From Bowmanella sp. JS7-9 (GTDB lineage Bacteria > Pseudomonadota > Gammaproteobacteria > Enterobacterales > Alteromonadaceae), in contig NZ_JXSY01000011.1 in the NCBI RefSeq assembly GCF_004329715.1, forward strand, positions 310,001 to 374,000: a DNA stretch of 64,000 nucleotides. The letters run 5' to 3'. Of this stretch, positions 45,592-55,296 are shown piece by piece. Made by a program: the position numbers and the translations under genes. Each line of letters opens with the position of its first letter. Position 1 is the stretch's first letter. The notes under the pieces were generated by a model. The model did no database searches and was not told the DNA's origin. It was given only the letters and a program-made list of their open reading frames with translations.

Positions 45592-46923
45592 TTACAGAAT
45601 AAAGCGGCTTAGGTCTTCATCATCGACCAGTACATCCAGCTTACTGTTTACATAGGACGCATCAATGGTGAGTTGTTCGCCGTTACGTTCGCTGGCGTCA
45701 AATGAAATCTCTTCCATCAGACGTTCCAGTACCGTGTGTAAGCGGCGCGCACCGATATTCTCCGTGCGCTTATTGACTTGCCAGGCGGCATGAGCAATAC
45801 GCTGAATACCGTCTTCCGTGAAGTCGATATCCACCCCTTCGGTTTTGAGTAGTGCTTTGTATTGTGCGGTCAAAGAAGCATTAGGTTCGGTCAGAATGCG
45901 CACAAAATCTTCAACGGTCAGGGCATTCAGCTCGACCCGAATTGGCAGACGGCCTTGTAACTCCGGGATCAAGTCTGACGGCTTGGTCATTTGGAACGCC
46001 CCTGAGGCGATAAACAAAATGTGGTCGGTTTTGATCATGCCATGTTTGGTACTAACGGTAGAGCCTTCAACCAGAGGCAACAGGTCACGCTGAACGCCCT
46101 CACGACTGACGTCTGCACCGCCGGTGTTTTCACGTTTACAGATTTTGTCGATTTCATCGATAAAAACGATGCCGTTTTGCTCGGCCATATGCAGGGCTTT
46201 TTGTTTCAGGTCTTCCTGATTTACCAGTCGCGCCGCTTCTTCCTCGATGAGTAACTTATACGCATCTTTAATCTTGAGTTTTTTCTGCTTGCGAGTGGCG
46301 TTGCCAGACAGATTTTGGAACATGCCCTGCAATTGATTGGTCATTTCTTCCATGCCTGGCGGTGCCATGATTTCAACCCCAATTTGTGGCGCAGCGATGT
46401 CGATTTCTATCTCACGGTCATCTAATTGGCCTTCACGTAACTTTTTACGGAAGGTTTGACGTGTGCCGCGATCTTCAACGGGTTCACTATTCCCCCAATT
46501 GTCTTTCGGTGGCGGTAACAGGGCATCCAGAATTCGTTCTTCGGCCGCTTCTTCCGCGCGATAGCGAACCTTGGCCATTTCCTGTTCTTTGCACATTTTC
46601 ACCGCGATATCGGCTAAATCGCGAATAATTGATTCGACCTCTTTACCCACATAACCGACTTCGGTGAATTTGGTGGCCTCTACCTTTATGAAAGGCGCAT
46701 TGGCCAGTTTAGCCAGTCGGCGGGCAATTTCGGTTTTGCCAACACCCGTTGGGCCAATCATCAGAATATTTTTCGGTGTCACTTCCTGGCGCAGTTCTGC
46801 ATCCAGTTGCATACGACGCCAGCGATTACGCAGCGCGATGGCAACCGCGCGCTTGGCATTGTGCTGACCAATGATGTGCCGATCTAACTCGTGCACAATT
46901 TCTCTTGGAGTCATTTCAGACAT
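45592..46923 (-). CDS. hslU: ATP-dependent protease ATPase subunit HslU
   Basis: AAA+ unfoldase of the HslUV (ClpYQ) protease. [21 protein letters not shown], Walker [16 protein letters not shown], the pore GYVG loop, Walker [12 protein letters not shown] and the C-terminal tail ending DLSRFIL, which docks into HslV, are present. 443 residues as in E. coli. It follows hslV by 9 bp. Confidence 0.97.
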   Translation of the reverse strand: MSEMTPREIVHELDRHIIGQHNAKRAVAIALRNRWRRMQLDAELRQEVTPKNILMIGPTGVGKTEIARRLAKLANAPFIKVEATKFTEVGYVGKEVESIIRDLADIAVKMCKEQEMAKVRYRAEEAAEERILDALLPPPKDNWGNSEPVEDRGTRQTFRKKLREGQLDDREIEIDIAAPQIGVEIMAPPGMEEMTNQLQGMFQNLSGNATRKQKKLKIKDAYKLLIEEEAARLVNQEDLKQKALHMAEQNGIVFIDEIDKICKRENTGGADVSREGVQRDLLPLVEGSTVSTKHGMIKTDHILFIASGAFQMTKPSDLIPELQGRLPIRVELNALTVEDFVRILTEPNASLTAQYKALLKTEGVDIDFTEDGIQRIAHAAWQVNKRTENIGARRLHTVLERLMEEISFDASERNGEQLTIDASYVNSKLDVLVDDEDLSRFIL

Positions 46924-46932
46924 AGTAATCTC

Positions 46933-47457
46933 TTAGTAGTCCAGCGTTTCGATAGTCTGGAACTGGTTGGTATAAACACAGATGTCACCGGCGATAGTTA
47001 GCGCTTTGGTCGCGATAGTTTCGGCATCTAAATCGGTATTTTCTAACAGCGCCGTCGCCGCCGCCTGGGCATAGGGACCACCCGAACCGATAGCAATCAA
47101 ATCGTTCTCCGGTTGCACCACATCGCCATTACCCGTGATGATGAAAGAGGCAGTGTGGTCTGCTACTGCTAACAGGGCCTCCAATTTGCGTAGGGCCCGG
47201 TCGGTACGCCAGTCTTTAGCTAGTTCAACGGCGGCGCGGGTTAAATGGCCCTGATGGGCTTCCAGCTTGGCTTCAAAGCGTTCAAACAGGGTAAACGCAT
47301 CGGCGGTTCCGCCAGCAAAACCGGCCAATACTTTGTTGTGATACAGGCGGCGCACTTTGCGGGCGTTGCCCTTCATCACTGTATTGCCTAAAGAAACCTG
47401 TCCATCGCCGGCAACCACGACTTTGTTACCCCGGCGTACAGATACGATTGTAGTCAT
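46933..47457 (-). CDS. hslV: ATP-dependent protease peptidase subunit HslV
   Basis: Proteasome-beta-like threonine protease. After removal of Met1, Thr2 in [20 protein letters not shown] is the nucleophile; [10 protein letters not shown] and [17 protein letters not shown] are conserved. 174 residues. AAGGA before the ATG; a sigma-32-type promoter lies upstream, as expected for this heat-shock operon. Confidence 0.97.
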   Translation of the reverse strand: MTTIVSVRRGNKVVVAGDGQVSLGNTVMKGNARKVRRLYHNKVLAGFAGGTADAFTLFERFEAKLEAHQGHLTRAAVELAKDWRTDRALRKLEALLAVADHTASFIITGNGDVVQPENDLIAIGSGGPYAQAAATALLENTDLDAETIATKALTIAGDICVYTNQFQTIETLDY

Positions 47458-47511
47458 TCATTTTTCCTTGTTGTTTGCTGGCGGGCAGCAAGCGGACGTG
47501 AGGTGTATGTA

Positions 47512-47535
47512 GGGGGCAGAGGATAAAAATTCAAG
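47512..47535 (-). promoter_or_regulatory. Sigma-32 (heat-shock) type promoter of hslVU
   Basis: On the minus strand CTTGAAT (47529-47535), 12 bp spacer, then CCCCC (47512-47516) followed by TACAT. This fits CTTGAAA-N12/13-CCCCATNT. hslVU is a classical heat-shock operon, which supports the call. Confidence 0.68.
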
Positions 47536-47665
47536 TCACAACCCGGGTAAGCGCGGTAAAAACCACCAATTACGCTTAGTGGTGGGGAATGTCCGTTGGT
47601 TGACATCGGTTTTTTATCGTGTCGCGCATATAACTAGCTATACAAGGCAACAAGGTTTGTTTGGT

Positions 47666-47986
47666 ATGTCAGGTAAGCTGCTTTCAATTCGCAACATGTC
47701 AGTGCTCAGCGCATCGCTGCTGCTGATGCTGGTGTTGTTGGGCGGTGCGACAGACCAGACCGCGGGTTGGCAGGCTGATGAGCAGTCTGCTGAACTGGTA
47801 TTCCTGAGCGATAAAGTCAATGCCGACGATGATGGCGATTCTGTCACCTCTGAGCGTCAGCATTTATTGTCCCTGAACCCAGGTTTTGACAACCCCTGTG
47901 AGTATGCTGCGCCAGCGTTACTGGCGTTTGTTGCCCGCTATGCACTTATTCGTGCGCCACCCTCAATGTTTAACAAAATCAACTAG
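47666..47986 (+). CDS. Uncharacterised small protein with N-terminal hydrophobic segment
   Basis: Not recognised. From ATG 47666 it gives 106 residues: a basic start, a hydrophobic stretch VLSASLLLMLVLLGGA that could be a signal or a membrane anchor, an acidic centre (DKVNADDDGDSVTSER) and a C-terminal LLAFVARYALIRAPPSMFNK. The frame extends upstream to 47579, but that part looks non-coding. It is 33 bp before the CBS-domain gene on the same strand, so the two may form one unit. Both are inserted between hslV and ftsN. Confidence 0.5.
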   Translation: MSGKLLSIRNMSVLSASLLLMLVLLGGATDQTAGWQADEQSAELVFLSDKVNADDDGDSVTSERQHLLSLNPGFDNPCEYAAPALLAFVARYALIRAPPSMFNKIN

Positions 47987-48019
47987 TTGAAAATTTTTGT
48001 TAAATATTGAAGGTGAGTT

Positions 48020-48595
48020 ATGTACATCACAAAATCATTGAAACCGTTTATCGTTCAAGAACCAAGAATGGCGCTGGCTGTGTCAGAAGGCTTTAGCAAA
48101 CATAGTCCGGCCTGGCAGGCTGTCATGCCCTATTCTACGACCCAATCTATGGTCTTACCCCACAGTTTATCGGCGCTCAGTGCTCGGCAAATACTCACCA
48201 GTCTCGGCATTACCGCCTGTTTGGTTGTCGATGCGAGACAACGGGTGATTGGGGTGGTCAGTCAGCAAATCCTGCAAAGTGAACAATTGTTGATTCGCGC
48301 CCATCAGTTGAATCAATCCGCCGATGAACTGGATATAGAGCAGGTGATGCAGGCATTGCCCGATGTTCCCTGTGTCGATGCCAATGAATTGGGGCGTTTC
48401 CGGGTTGAAAATCTGGTGGCGCTGCTGGCCGAATGTGGCAGCCATTACTTATTGGTAGTGGAACCTGTGACGCAGGCTATTCGTGGTTTAATCAGCGCAA
48501 CACATATTAGCAACGTGTTGGACAAACCACTTGAGATCAGCCGCAAGGCCAGTAGTTTCGGCGAGATAATGCAGGCAGTCCCTCATCCCCATTAA
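48020..48595 (+). CDS. CBS-domain protein
   Basis: 191-residue cytosolic protein made of two CBS repeats: the first around ARQILTSLGITACLVVDARQ and VIGVVSQQIL, the second around ENLVALLAECGSHYLLVVE and IRGLISATHISNVL. CBS pairs usually bind adenosyl nucleotides and sense energy state. No catalytic domain is attached. It follows an unrecognised small gene and converges on ftsN. Confidence 0.8.
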   Translation: MYITKSLKPFIVQEPRMALAVSEGFSKHSPAWQAVMPYSTTQSMVLPHSLSALSARQILTSLGITACLVVDARQRVIGVVSQQILQSEQLLIRAHQLNQSADELDIEQVMQALPDVPCVDANELGRFRVENLVALLAECGSHYLLVVEPVTQAIRGLISATHISNVLDKPLEISRKASSFGEIMQAVPHPH

Positions 48596-48598
48596 TGT

Positions 48599-48627
48599 AA
48601 AAGGCCGGCGATATGCCGGCCTTTTTT
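48599..48627. terminator. Bidirectional terminator, CBS gene/ftsN
   Basis: AAGGCCGGC/GCCGGCCTT stem (48601-48623) with loop GATAT and a six-T run, between two convergent genes. Confidence 0.85.
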
Positions 48628-49162
48628 AATTCCATCCCCAAATCTGACAGGTGGTGATGCCTAGTTTGCGGATTTGATGACGATCCCGCTCAGCCGCGCG
48701 CTTACCGTGATACGGCCCCAGTACCACCCGGTGCCAGATGCCATTCTTACCATCGGTGGTTTTGATAAAGGCTTCTTTACCTATCATGGCTAACTGGGCG
48801 CGCATAGTTTCCGCCTGATCCTGAATGCGGAAGGAGCCACATTGCATCTGATAATCTTTTTGCTCAGCCGGATCATCAGGTACCTCAACCTCCACTTCCT
48901 GATTTTCCAGTGTGTCGATAAATTCCCATTTTTCCTGCGGCACTTCTGGCAACGGCTCTTGTTGCTTTTCGACAGGCGCATCTTTTTGACTGAGCGCCGG
49001 GGTGGGTTTGTCACTGGCACCGTTAATCATAAAAAGGCCATATGCCAGTACCGCACCCACAATGAGGGTTAACATTATCACCACCCAGGGCAGCGGTTTT
49101 CTCGGTGGCGGTGTTTCTTTGGCAGGCACGCGCCCACGCTTTACATAATCTTTTGGAGCCAT
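48626..49162 (-). CDS. ftsN: Cell division protein FtsN
   Basis: Essential septal protein triggering constriction. A short cytoplasmic part (MAPKDYVKRGRVPAKE) is followed by one transmembrane helix (about 25-46, PWVVIMLTLIVGAVLAYGLF), a Pro/Glu-rich periplasmic linker and a C-terminal SPOR domain (about 103-178) with YQMQCGSFRIQDQAETMRAQL and VVLGPYHGKRAAERD. 178 residues, far shorter than the E. coli protein (319), mainly in the linker. Its place near hslVU and priA supports the call. Confidence 0.88.
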   Translation of the reverse strand: MAPKDYVKRGRVPAKETPPPRKPLPWVVIMLTLIVGAVLAYGLFMINGASDKPTPALSQKDAPVEKQQEPLPEVPQEKWEFIDTLENQEVEVEVPDDPAEQKDYQMQCGSFRIQDQAETMRAQLAMIGKEAFIKTTDGKNGIWHRVVLGPYHGKRAAERDRHQIRKLGITTCQIWGWN

Positions 49163-49501
49163 GAAGGAAAAATTCTTTTGTTATTAAATAGCGCACGGCA
49201 ATAAGACCGGTGATTGTACCTAGCTGTCGGGAGGAGACAACGAATATTTTTCGGCAATTATCCTCTTGTTTCTGAGGACTAAATTCATCAATAAAATTCA
49301 AATTACGTTAAAAAATACTGATAAAACAATGGTTTAATTGCTTATAGCTGTCAATCTCTTTTACAGTGGCACGAATCAAATAAAATAATATGTAAAAATA
49401 AATTATTCAGTGCTTTGTTTTATAAAGGAAAAAAATATTTGGCTTGTATCTTGCTCACTCGCATATGGCAAGAAACAGAGAAAAACCAAATGGAGAAAGA
49501 T
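49163..49501. other. AT-rich intergenic region between ftsN and the PEP-CTERM gene
   Basis: 339 bp without a convincing gene, visibly richer in A and T than the flanks, especially 49300-49440. It holds the ftsN upstream region and a sigma-54-type promoter at 49439-49455. No repeats, tRNA or insertion-sequence ends are apparent. Confidence 0.7.
49439..49455 (+). promoter_or_regulatory. Sigma-54 (RpoN) type promoter
   Basis: TTGGCTTGTATCTTGCT: GG at 49441-49442 and GC at 49453-49454 have the exact 10-bp separation of the -24/-12 elements. It matches TGGCACG-N4-TTGCW except AC to TT. The predicted start is about 49465, some 37 nt before the chosen ATG. PEP-CTERM genes in other bacteria are known to use RpoN with PrsK/PrsR. 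Confidence 0.65.
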
Positions 49502-50209
49502 ATGTTAGGAAAATCAATAACAAAATGTTCGATGCTGGCTGCAATACTGGTAAGTATGAATGTTCAGGCAAGCTTGGTCACACTCACATTTGATAATGGT
49601 GATTCACTGGGTGACTGGAGTCAGGATCGAACGGCACCTGCTGGATTTACCATCGTTGATAATGAATTGGTGATGTCTATTGACGGCTCTCAAGCGACGG
49701 ATGGCGGTTTTAACGACACGCACGGTATGAAATTGTCAGTAGATGGGGCTAACTATGTAGCAATCGACATGTTTGTCAGTGCTGACTGGACTAATTCTGA
49801 GCGATATGCGGGTTTTTGGGGAGTTGGACGCGATATTTCGGACAGCATTTCTTCATATCCTATTCTTGAATTTCAAGGAGCTGGAGTGAATTTCCCATCA
49901 GCGGGTATCGCGATTTGGGACAATATGTGGGCCGAAATTTCAGATTTATTTACTCTTGATGCCTTTAATAGATTTGCGTTGCGAGCTAATGGTATGGGTG
50001 TCGATTATTTCCTGAACGGCACTAAAATATACAGCGAAACGTCTTCGATGACAGTTGGGTTTTCCGACATTATTCTCAACGCTAAAAATGACGGAAATTC
50101 ATTTGAGGTTCGTTACGATAATTTAACTTACGGAAAAGTACCTGAGCCTGCGGCATGGGCGTTAATGCTTACGGGCTTGGCTTGGCTTGGATTGCGCAAA
50201 AAAAGATAA
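49502..50209 (+). CDS. PEP-CTERM sorting-domain exported protein
   Basis: 235-residue exported protein. A signal peptide (about 1-22, ending NVQA) precedes a beta-rich domain (LVTLTFDNGDSLGDWS onward) resembling a lectin or laminin-G-like fold. The C-terminus is a canonical PEP-CTERM tripartite signal: VPEPAAWALMLTGLAWLGL then RKKR. Such proteins are processed by an exosortase and exported with exopolysaccharide; no exosortase gene is in the window. ATG 49502 has GGAG 6 nt upstream; an ATG at 49490 is in frame. It may be recently acquired, as judged by the AT-rich flank and its position between ftsN and priA. Confidence 0.85.
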   Translation: MLGKSITKCSMLAAILVSMNVQASLVTLTFDNGDSLGDWSQDRTAPAGFTIVDNELVMSIDGSQATDGGFNDTHGMKLSVDGANYVAIDMFVSADWTNSERYAGFWGVGRDISDSISSYPILEFQGAGVNFPSAGIAIWDNMWAEISDLFTLDAFNRFALRANGMGVDYFLNGTKIYSETSSMTVGFSDIILNAKNDGNSFEVRYDNLTYGKVPEPAAWALMLTGLAWLGLRKKR

Positions 50210-50210
50210 T

Positions 50211-50239
50211 AAAAAAACCGGCCACTGGCCGGTTTTTTT
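50211..50239. terminator. Bidirectional terminator
   Basis: ACCGGCC/GGCCGGT stem (50217-50233) with an A-run before and a T-run after, between the convergent PEP-CTERM and GFA genes. Confidence 0.85.
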
Positions 50240-50657
50240 ATCCTCGTGGAGGCATTTCTTCGTTATGCGGTAGCTGCTCGGTACCACTATACCAGCAGGC
50301 TTTCGAACCCCAGAATATATTCTGGCTGGGGGTAATTTGCGGATCGCCGTCCAATCCACCGGCAGGAATAATGACCACTTTATGGCTTTTGCTCAGCCAT
50401 GGCAGGTTGCAACCACACTTTTTACAAAAGCAGGTGGCAAAATATTTGGTCGTGGCCGGTTCATAACGGCCAACGAATTCTTCTCCCTGTGTCCAGCGAA
50501 ACTGTTCGGGTTTGACGAACAGATTACTGGCGTGGGCGCTGCCGGTGACTTTGCGACAGCGGGAGCAATGGCAGTATTGAAACATACCCATATGCCCGCT
50601 GATTTGATATTGCACTTCACCACATAAACAGCTACCTGATACCTGATATTCACTCAT
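50238..50657 (-). CDS. GFA (CENP-V/glutathione-dependent formaldehyde-activating) family protein
   Basis: 139-residue zinc-binding protein of the GFA superfamily. Cysteines fall in the usual order: [20 protein letters not shown], and [13 protein letters not shown]. The family includes S-hydroxymethyl-glutathione-forming enzymes, but most members are of unknown role and no formaldehyde genes lie nearby. It overlaps the chemoreceptor gene upstream by ATGA, so the two are co-expressed. Confidence 0.85.
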   Translation of the reverse strand: MSEYQVSGSCLCGEVQYQISGHMGMFQYCHCSRCRKVTGSAHASNLFVKPEQFRWTQGEEFVGRYEPATTKYFATCFCKKCGCNLPWLSKSHKVVIIPAGGLDGDPQITPSQNIFWGSKACWYSGTEQLPHNEEMPPRG

Positions 50658-52777
50658 GATTTTAATCTGCCTAGTTGTCCGTTCATTAACTCTACCACCC
50701 GGCTTATTCGCTGCGACAGATTTTCCAAATCATCACCTAATTCAGACAAATGCTTACTACCATCACCGATGGCAACCACCCGCCGGTTGATTTCTTCACT
50801 GACGGTACTTTGTTGTTCAGCCGCCGTGGCCACCTGTAAAGCGTAATCACTGATTTGCGCAATACTGCTTTGCACCTCGGTAAGATGAGTAAAGCTGCTG
50901 CGGGTTTTGTCCACGGTACCGGATACAGATTGCTGAATCGTACTGAGGGTTTTAACCGCAGTATCCACGTCTTTATGCAATGACTCGATTAGACTGCCAA
51001 TTTCGCCAGTGGATGATTGGGTGCGGGCGGCCAGATTCCTTACTTCATCGGCCACCACGGCAAATCCCCGGCCTTGTTCGCCTGCACGTGCAGCCTCAAT
51101 CGCGGCGTTTAACGCCAGTAAATTGGTTTGTTCGGCAATCCCCTGGATGGTGACGATAATCCCGGTGATATCATTACTGCGCGAGGCCACCTGAGAAATC
51201 TGATCGGAGGTTTTTTCCATCTGCGCCGACAAGCTGTCTACTTCCTGCATATTCTGGCGGAATGTGTCGCTAGCCACGTTAAGCAATCGGGCACTGTCTT
51301 GCGAGTGTGTCGCTGTGCCAGTAGCCAGTTGCGCTACCTCGCTGGCAGTGGCTGACATTTGGGTGATGGCGGCGACTACATTGGTCAGATTGCTCTCCTG
51401 TTTGTCGGTTTCAGCGCGCATGTGTCGGGCGCGCTGGTCCAGACTACGCACGTCCTCTCCCAGTTCACGGGAAACGTCTTTCAGTGCCGTTATCATGTCT
51501 CGTAGTTTGGCGATAAACTGATTTAAGCCCTCGGCCAGGTAAATCAGTTCCCGGTGGCTGTTAACCACGATGGTCTGGGTTAAATCCCCTTCATTAGAGG
51601 CCAGATTGTTGACCGAGTCGGAAACCTGACGGATTGGGGTGCTCAAGCTATTCGCCAGTAATATTGCTAATACCACGGCAATCGCCAGCAGCACCAGTGT
51701 GACCAGCATAATAAAGCGCTGACTGCTGGTATTAATCTTTTGATTCTCTTCACGCATTTGTGCAATAGCGGCTAACGCCAGTTCTCGGGGCACACTGACA
51801 ACGAGTTTCCAAGTCACGCCAGTAGGCGCGATGTCCAACGGCATCACCGCATGCCAGGTGTCGCCCTCGGTCGATGTACTGTTGGTTTGGCTGAGTAGCG
51901 GTGTTAATTTTGTTGCGACCTGATCAACACGCTTGCCCAGACCGTCCGGAAACTCAGTAGAGGCCACCAGTAACTTGTGCTGACTAATCAGGGTCAACTG
52001 CGATTTACCGTTGAAAAAACTTTGCGATTGCTCTGTCAACCAACGCTGAATAATTGGCAGGTTAATGTCTGCACCCACCAGACCAATAAATTTACCTTTT
52101 TGCAGAATGGGCGCCGCCAAGGTGGTCATCAACTCTTCCTTGCCGGGCTCAATCTCGTACAAATATGGATCCATCACACAAGGTTTGGCCGACTCCATAC
52201 TGCACAGATACCACTCTGCCTCTCGCAGACCATTTTCATCCCGCTCACTGGCGTATTTTTCTTCTGGGTCTTCACTTGGGTAAAACACAAGCTCACCACC
52301 TTCACGAACCCAATACACCTCAAGGGTACCGCTGTTAGAACTGTGCTCGAGATTGCCCTGATTGTTGGCATCCTGTTTGTCATAGGTGTTGGGTTCGAAC
52401 TGCGCATATAAAGAGCTGAGTTGCGGATTGGCGGCTAACATCGAGCGGGTAAGATCCCGCACCTGCATGCGCTCCAATGGTGTGGCTGGTTGTGCTGAAT
52501 CACCCAGAGTCTGCGCCCATGACAGTGGCACAGCAAAAGAAGTATTGATCAGGTTGAGGACCTGATCGGCGGCAGCTTGCCCGGTGAGTTGCATACGACG
52601 CACCACGGCGTCACGTAACTGACTCTCTGCCGCATTTAGCAATGCGTCAGACGAGCGATTCAGATCGCGAATACTCAGGGCTGACAGGGTTAATACACTG
52701 ATCAGTACTACACCTAAAACCAGCACCAGCAATTTGGTTTTGATTTTGAGCTGACGATAAAACTGCAGGCTATCCAT
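50654..52777 (-). CDS. Methyl-accepting chemotaxis protein with dCache-like sensor
   Basis: 707-residue transmembrane chemoreceptor. It has an N-terminal helix (about 16-33), a large periplasmic domain of double-Cache type (about 40-340; [16 protein letters not shown] and [16 protein letters not shown]), a second membrane helix (about 352-373), HAMP, and a cytoplasmic signalling domain with the hairpin tip [20 protein letters not shown] and [15 protein letters not shown]. No C-terminal CheR-tethering pentapeptide. Ligand unknown. It may share a transcript with the GFA gene. Confidence 0.92.
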   Translation of the reverse strand: MDSLQFYRQLKIKTKLLVLVLGVVLISVLTLSALSIRDLNRSSDALLNAAESQLRDAVVRRMQLTGQAAADQVLNLINTSFAVPLSWAQTLGDSAQPATPLERMQVRDLTRSMLAANPQLSSLYAQFEPNTYDKQDANNQGNLEHSSNSGTLEVYWVREGGELVFYPSEDPEEKYASERDENGLREAEWYLCSMESAKPCVMDPYLYEIEPGKEELMTTLAAPILQKGKFIGLVGADINLPIIQRWLTEQSQSFFNGKSQLTLISQHKLLVASTEFPDGLGKRVDQVATKLTPLLSQTNSTSTEGDTWHAVMPLDIAPTGVTWKLVVSVPRELALAAIAQMREENQKINTSSQRFIMLVTLVLLAIAVVLAILLANSLSTPIRQVSDSVNNLASNEGDLTQTIVVNSHRELIYLAEGLNQFIAKLRDMITALKDVSRELGEDVRSLDQRARHMRAETDKQESNLTNVVAAITQMSATASEVAQLATGTATHSQDSARLLNVASDTFRQNMQEVDSLSAQMEKTSDQISQVASRSNDITGIIVTIQGIAEQTNLLALNAAIEAARAGEQGRGFAVVADEVRNLAARTQSSTGEIGSLIESLHKDVDTAVKTLSTIQQSVSGTVDKTRSSFTHLTEVQSSIAQISDYALQVATAAEQQSTVSEEINRRVVAIGDGSKHLSELGDDLENLSQRISRVVELMNGQLGRLKS

Positions 52778-52894
52778 ATGAGGCCTCTGAACTTTATTGG
52801 TTATCGTTTTCTATGCCTGCCAGAGGCACATATTCAATAGTAGACACAAAATTCAAAAGTCACTTTTTTTTGTAAAAAAATCAGCAGTTTGGCG

Positions 52895-55075
52895 TTAGCT
52901 AAAATCCTGTGGATCTACGTCCACGGACCAGCGTACGCGGTTAGCCAGCGACAGGGATTCGATGGAAGGCAGAGCAGTAAATAGTTGCTTTTGTAATACG
53001 GCACGTTGGGGAGATTGCACCAGCAGTTGCATACGGAAGCGACCCTGGCGTTTTTCCAGCGGAGCTGGAATCGGACCGAGCAGTTCAACCTGCGAACTGG
53101 CAAAGCAATCCCGTGCCTGACGCAAAAATTCATAGGCTTGTTCCTGATCGTGGGCTTCACAGCGTAATAACGCCTGACAACTAAATGGCGGTAATCCGGC
53201 AGCCTTACGCTCATCCAGCGTGAGACGGGCAAAATGCCCATATCCATTCAACAGTAAATCTTGCAGCAGCGGATGGCCTGGCTGGTGGGTTTGTAACCAC
53301 ATTTCGCCCGGGTGCTCTGCGCGTCCAGCTCTGCCCGCCACCTGAGTGATCAATTGTGAGAGATTTTCCGCCGCGCGGAAATCTGCGCTAAATAGTGCGC
53401 CATCCACGTCGACGATCACCACAAGTGTCACCCTGGGGAAATGATGGCCTTTGGCGAGGATTTGTGTGCCCACCAGGATCTGGCATTTGCCGCTGTTGAT
53501 GTCCTCCAGCGTCTGATGCAGGCGCACTTTGCTGCGCATATTGTCTGAGTCGATGCGCATCACCGTATATTCCGGGAACAGTTCGCTCAAGCCCTGCTCC
53601 AATTGCTCAGTACCGACGCCTTGGGTGATCATGTTATGGGCGTGGCAACTGCCACAACTGTGCGGAACAAATTGCTGGTCACCGCAATGATGGCAATGCA
53701 ATCGATTAGAAAAGCGGTGCAGGGTATAGGGTCGGTCGCAACGTTGGCACGATTCAACTGCCCCGCAATGATGACATTGCAGCGAGGGCGCATAGCCACG
53801 ACGGTTTAGAAATACCATGACCTGATTGCCCTGCGTAAGGTGAGCACGCATTCGCTCCACCATGCCACTGGCGATACCAAACAAGATTGGCTGGTCGCGA
53901 ATATCGAGCAAATGCTGGCTCGCTACATTGGCGTTGCCGGCACGTGCCTGTAATACCAGATGCCGGTATTTGCCAGAAATAGCGTTGTGCAGGGTCTCCA
54001 GTGATGGGGTGGCACTGCCTAATAAAACCGGAATGTTCAGCTGACGCGCGCGAATGGCGGCCAAATCCCGTGCATGATAACGAAAGCCTTCCTGCTGCTT
54101 GAATGAGTTGTCATGTTCTTCGTCCACGACGATCATGCCAAGCCGTTTAAACGGGGTAAAAATAGCCGAACGGGTGCCAATGACGATGCCGACTTCGCCC
54201 TCGTTGCTGCGTCGCCAAACCGACAACCGTTCTTTATCTGTCATACCCGAATGCAGCATTTCTACCGGTACGTTAAAGCGATTGGCAAAACGCGCCACGG
54301 TTTGTGGGGTGAGGCCAATCTCGGGTACCAGAATTAGCACTTGTTGCCCCGCTGTCAGCAGGGGTTCAATGCTTTGTAAATACACTTCGGTTTTACCGCT
54401 GCCGGTAATGCCTTCCAGCAGGGCTATGCCAAACTGGTTATGCATGGCGACAAGCGCGGTGATTGCTAATGATTGCTCCAGATTCGGCGTCGGTTTGTCT
54501 GCGACTGACAGGCCCTGCCACCAATGCTGTTGTGACTCGGGATAGGCTTCAAATTGCTCAATAAATTGATGCTTGAGTAAGCCATCTATGCAACTTTGAC
54601 TGAACGATTGACGCACCTCGCTGGCCGGGCGTTGACCTGTGGCCAGCCATTCCAGCAGCACCTTTTGGCGTGGCGCGCGTTTCAATTTTTGCCAGTCGAA
54701 GTCGGTCAGGTCCACGCAATGGCGCAGGTACTCTAACGGCGGGGCTTCGGCGGACTCACCATCGCGTAAACGTACCGGTAAAGCGCTGTGCAACACTTCA
54801 CCAATGGGATGTTGATAATACTGACTGGCCCAACGCAGCAAAGTGAATAAATCGGTATCGAATACACTGTGTGTATCTATTACAGCATCGATGGGTTTTA
54901 GCCTGGCTTCATCCACATCGCTGTGTGACTTGGTTGCAAGTACGATGCCGACAACTTTGCGCCGCCCGAATGTCACCCATACCCGTGCGCCCTCCACAAC
55001 GGATTGCTCCACTATGTAATCAAAACTACGACGCATAGGGACGGGAACGGCAATTTCGGCAATCAGGTGGGACAT
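52895..55075 (-). CDS. priA: Primosomal protein N' (replication restart helicase PriA)
   Basis: 3'-5' helicase that restarts stalled forks. The N-terminal DNA-binding domain (IAEIAVPVPMRRSFDYIV) is followed by a helicase core with Walker A GITGSGKTEVYLQ and DEEH motif VVDEEHDNSFKQQEG. A zinc-binding insert of paired CxxC motifs (CHHCGAVESCQRCDR, CHHCGDQQFVPHSCGSC) follows. 726 residues. Divergent from rpmE, as in E. coli. Confidence 0.96.
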   Translation of the reverse strand: MSHLIAEIAVPVPMRRSFDYIVEQSVVEGARVWVTFGRRKVVGIVLATKSHSDVDEARLKPIDAVIDTHSVFDTDLFTLLRWASQYYQHPIGEVLHSALPVRLRDGESAEAPPLEYLRHCVDLTDFDWQKLKRAPRQKVLLEWLATGQRPASEVRQSFSQSCIDGLLKHQFIEQFEAYPESQQHWWQGLSVADKPTPNLEQSLAITALVAMHNQFGIALLEGITGSGKTEVYLQSIEPLLTAGQQVLILVPEIGLTPQTVARFANRFNVPVEMLHSGMTDKERLSVWRRSNEGEVGIVIGTRSAIFTPFKRLGMIVVDEEHDNSFKQQEGFRYHARDLAAIRARQLNIPVLLGSATPSLETLHNAISGKYRHLVLQARAGNANVASQHLLDIRDQPILFGIASGMVERMRAHLTQGNQVMVFLNRRGYAPSLQCHHCGAVESCQRCDRPYTLHRFSNRLHCHHCGDQQFVPHSCGSCHAHNMITQGVGTEQLEQGLSELFPEYTVMRIDSDNMRSKVRLHQTLEDINSGKCQILVGTQILAKGHHFPRVTLVVIVDVDGALFSADFRAAENLSQLITQVAGRAGRAEHPGEMWLQTHQPGHPLLQDLLLNGYGHFARLTLDERKAAGLPPFSCQALLRCEAHDQEQAYEFLRQARDCFASSQVELLGPIPAPLEKRQGRFRMQLLVQSPQRAVLQKQLFTALPSIESLSLANRVRWSVDVDPQDFS

Positions 55076-55160
55076 AATTCTTAACTAGCGACGCGAATAG
55101 GCGCACTATAAAGCAATGTGCCGGACACGTCATGGGGCGTTTCGAGCTGGCAAAGATTGC

Positions 55161-55189
55161 TTGATTTACACACAGTATTTCCTTATGAT
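55161..55189 (+). promoter_or_regulatory. rpmE promoter
   Basis: -35 TTGATT (55161-55166), 17 bp spacer, -10 TATGAT (55184-55189). Predicted start near 55196, about 100 nt before rpmE. Confidence 0.6.
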
Positions 55190-55196
55190 TCGCGCC

Positions 55197-55296
55197 CTGA
55201 ATTTTTGACGTCGGCTTCGGCCGGTTGTGTATTAATAACGTATGGTGCTTGTCTTCGGGATAAGTGGCGATACGGGCCAAATGATGAGGCTTCCCC
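55197..55296 (+). promoter_or_regulatory. Structured rpmE leader, autoregulation candidate
   Basis: The roughly 100-nt leader folds at least two stems closed by TTCG-type loops: CGGC-TTCG-GCCG (55212-55223) and CTTGTC-TTCGG-GATAAG (55248-55264), followed by GAGG (55286-55289) 7 nt before the ATG. Leaders of ribosomal-protein genes often carry a binding site for their own product; that function is inferred here. Confidence 0.45.

Noticed and set aside
47563-47585. CCACCA...TGGTGG hairpin upstream of the small gene at 47666
   Set aside because: Six-pair stem with an 11-nt loop and no T-run; no promoter or riboswitch pattern supports it.
49372-49388. TGGCACG at 49366-49372 as a sigma-54 promoter
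   Set aside because: The -24 part is good but no GC doublet stands at the required 10-bp distance; the element at 49439-49455 has it.
52863-52881. T8-GT-A7 tract between the chemoreceptor gene and priA as a terminator or phase-variable tract
   Set aside because: A T/A hairpin with almost no loop is too weak for termination, and the tract is in neither a coding region nor a recognisable promoter spacer.
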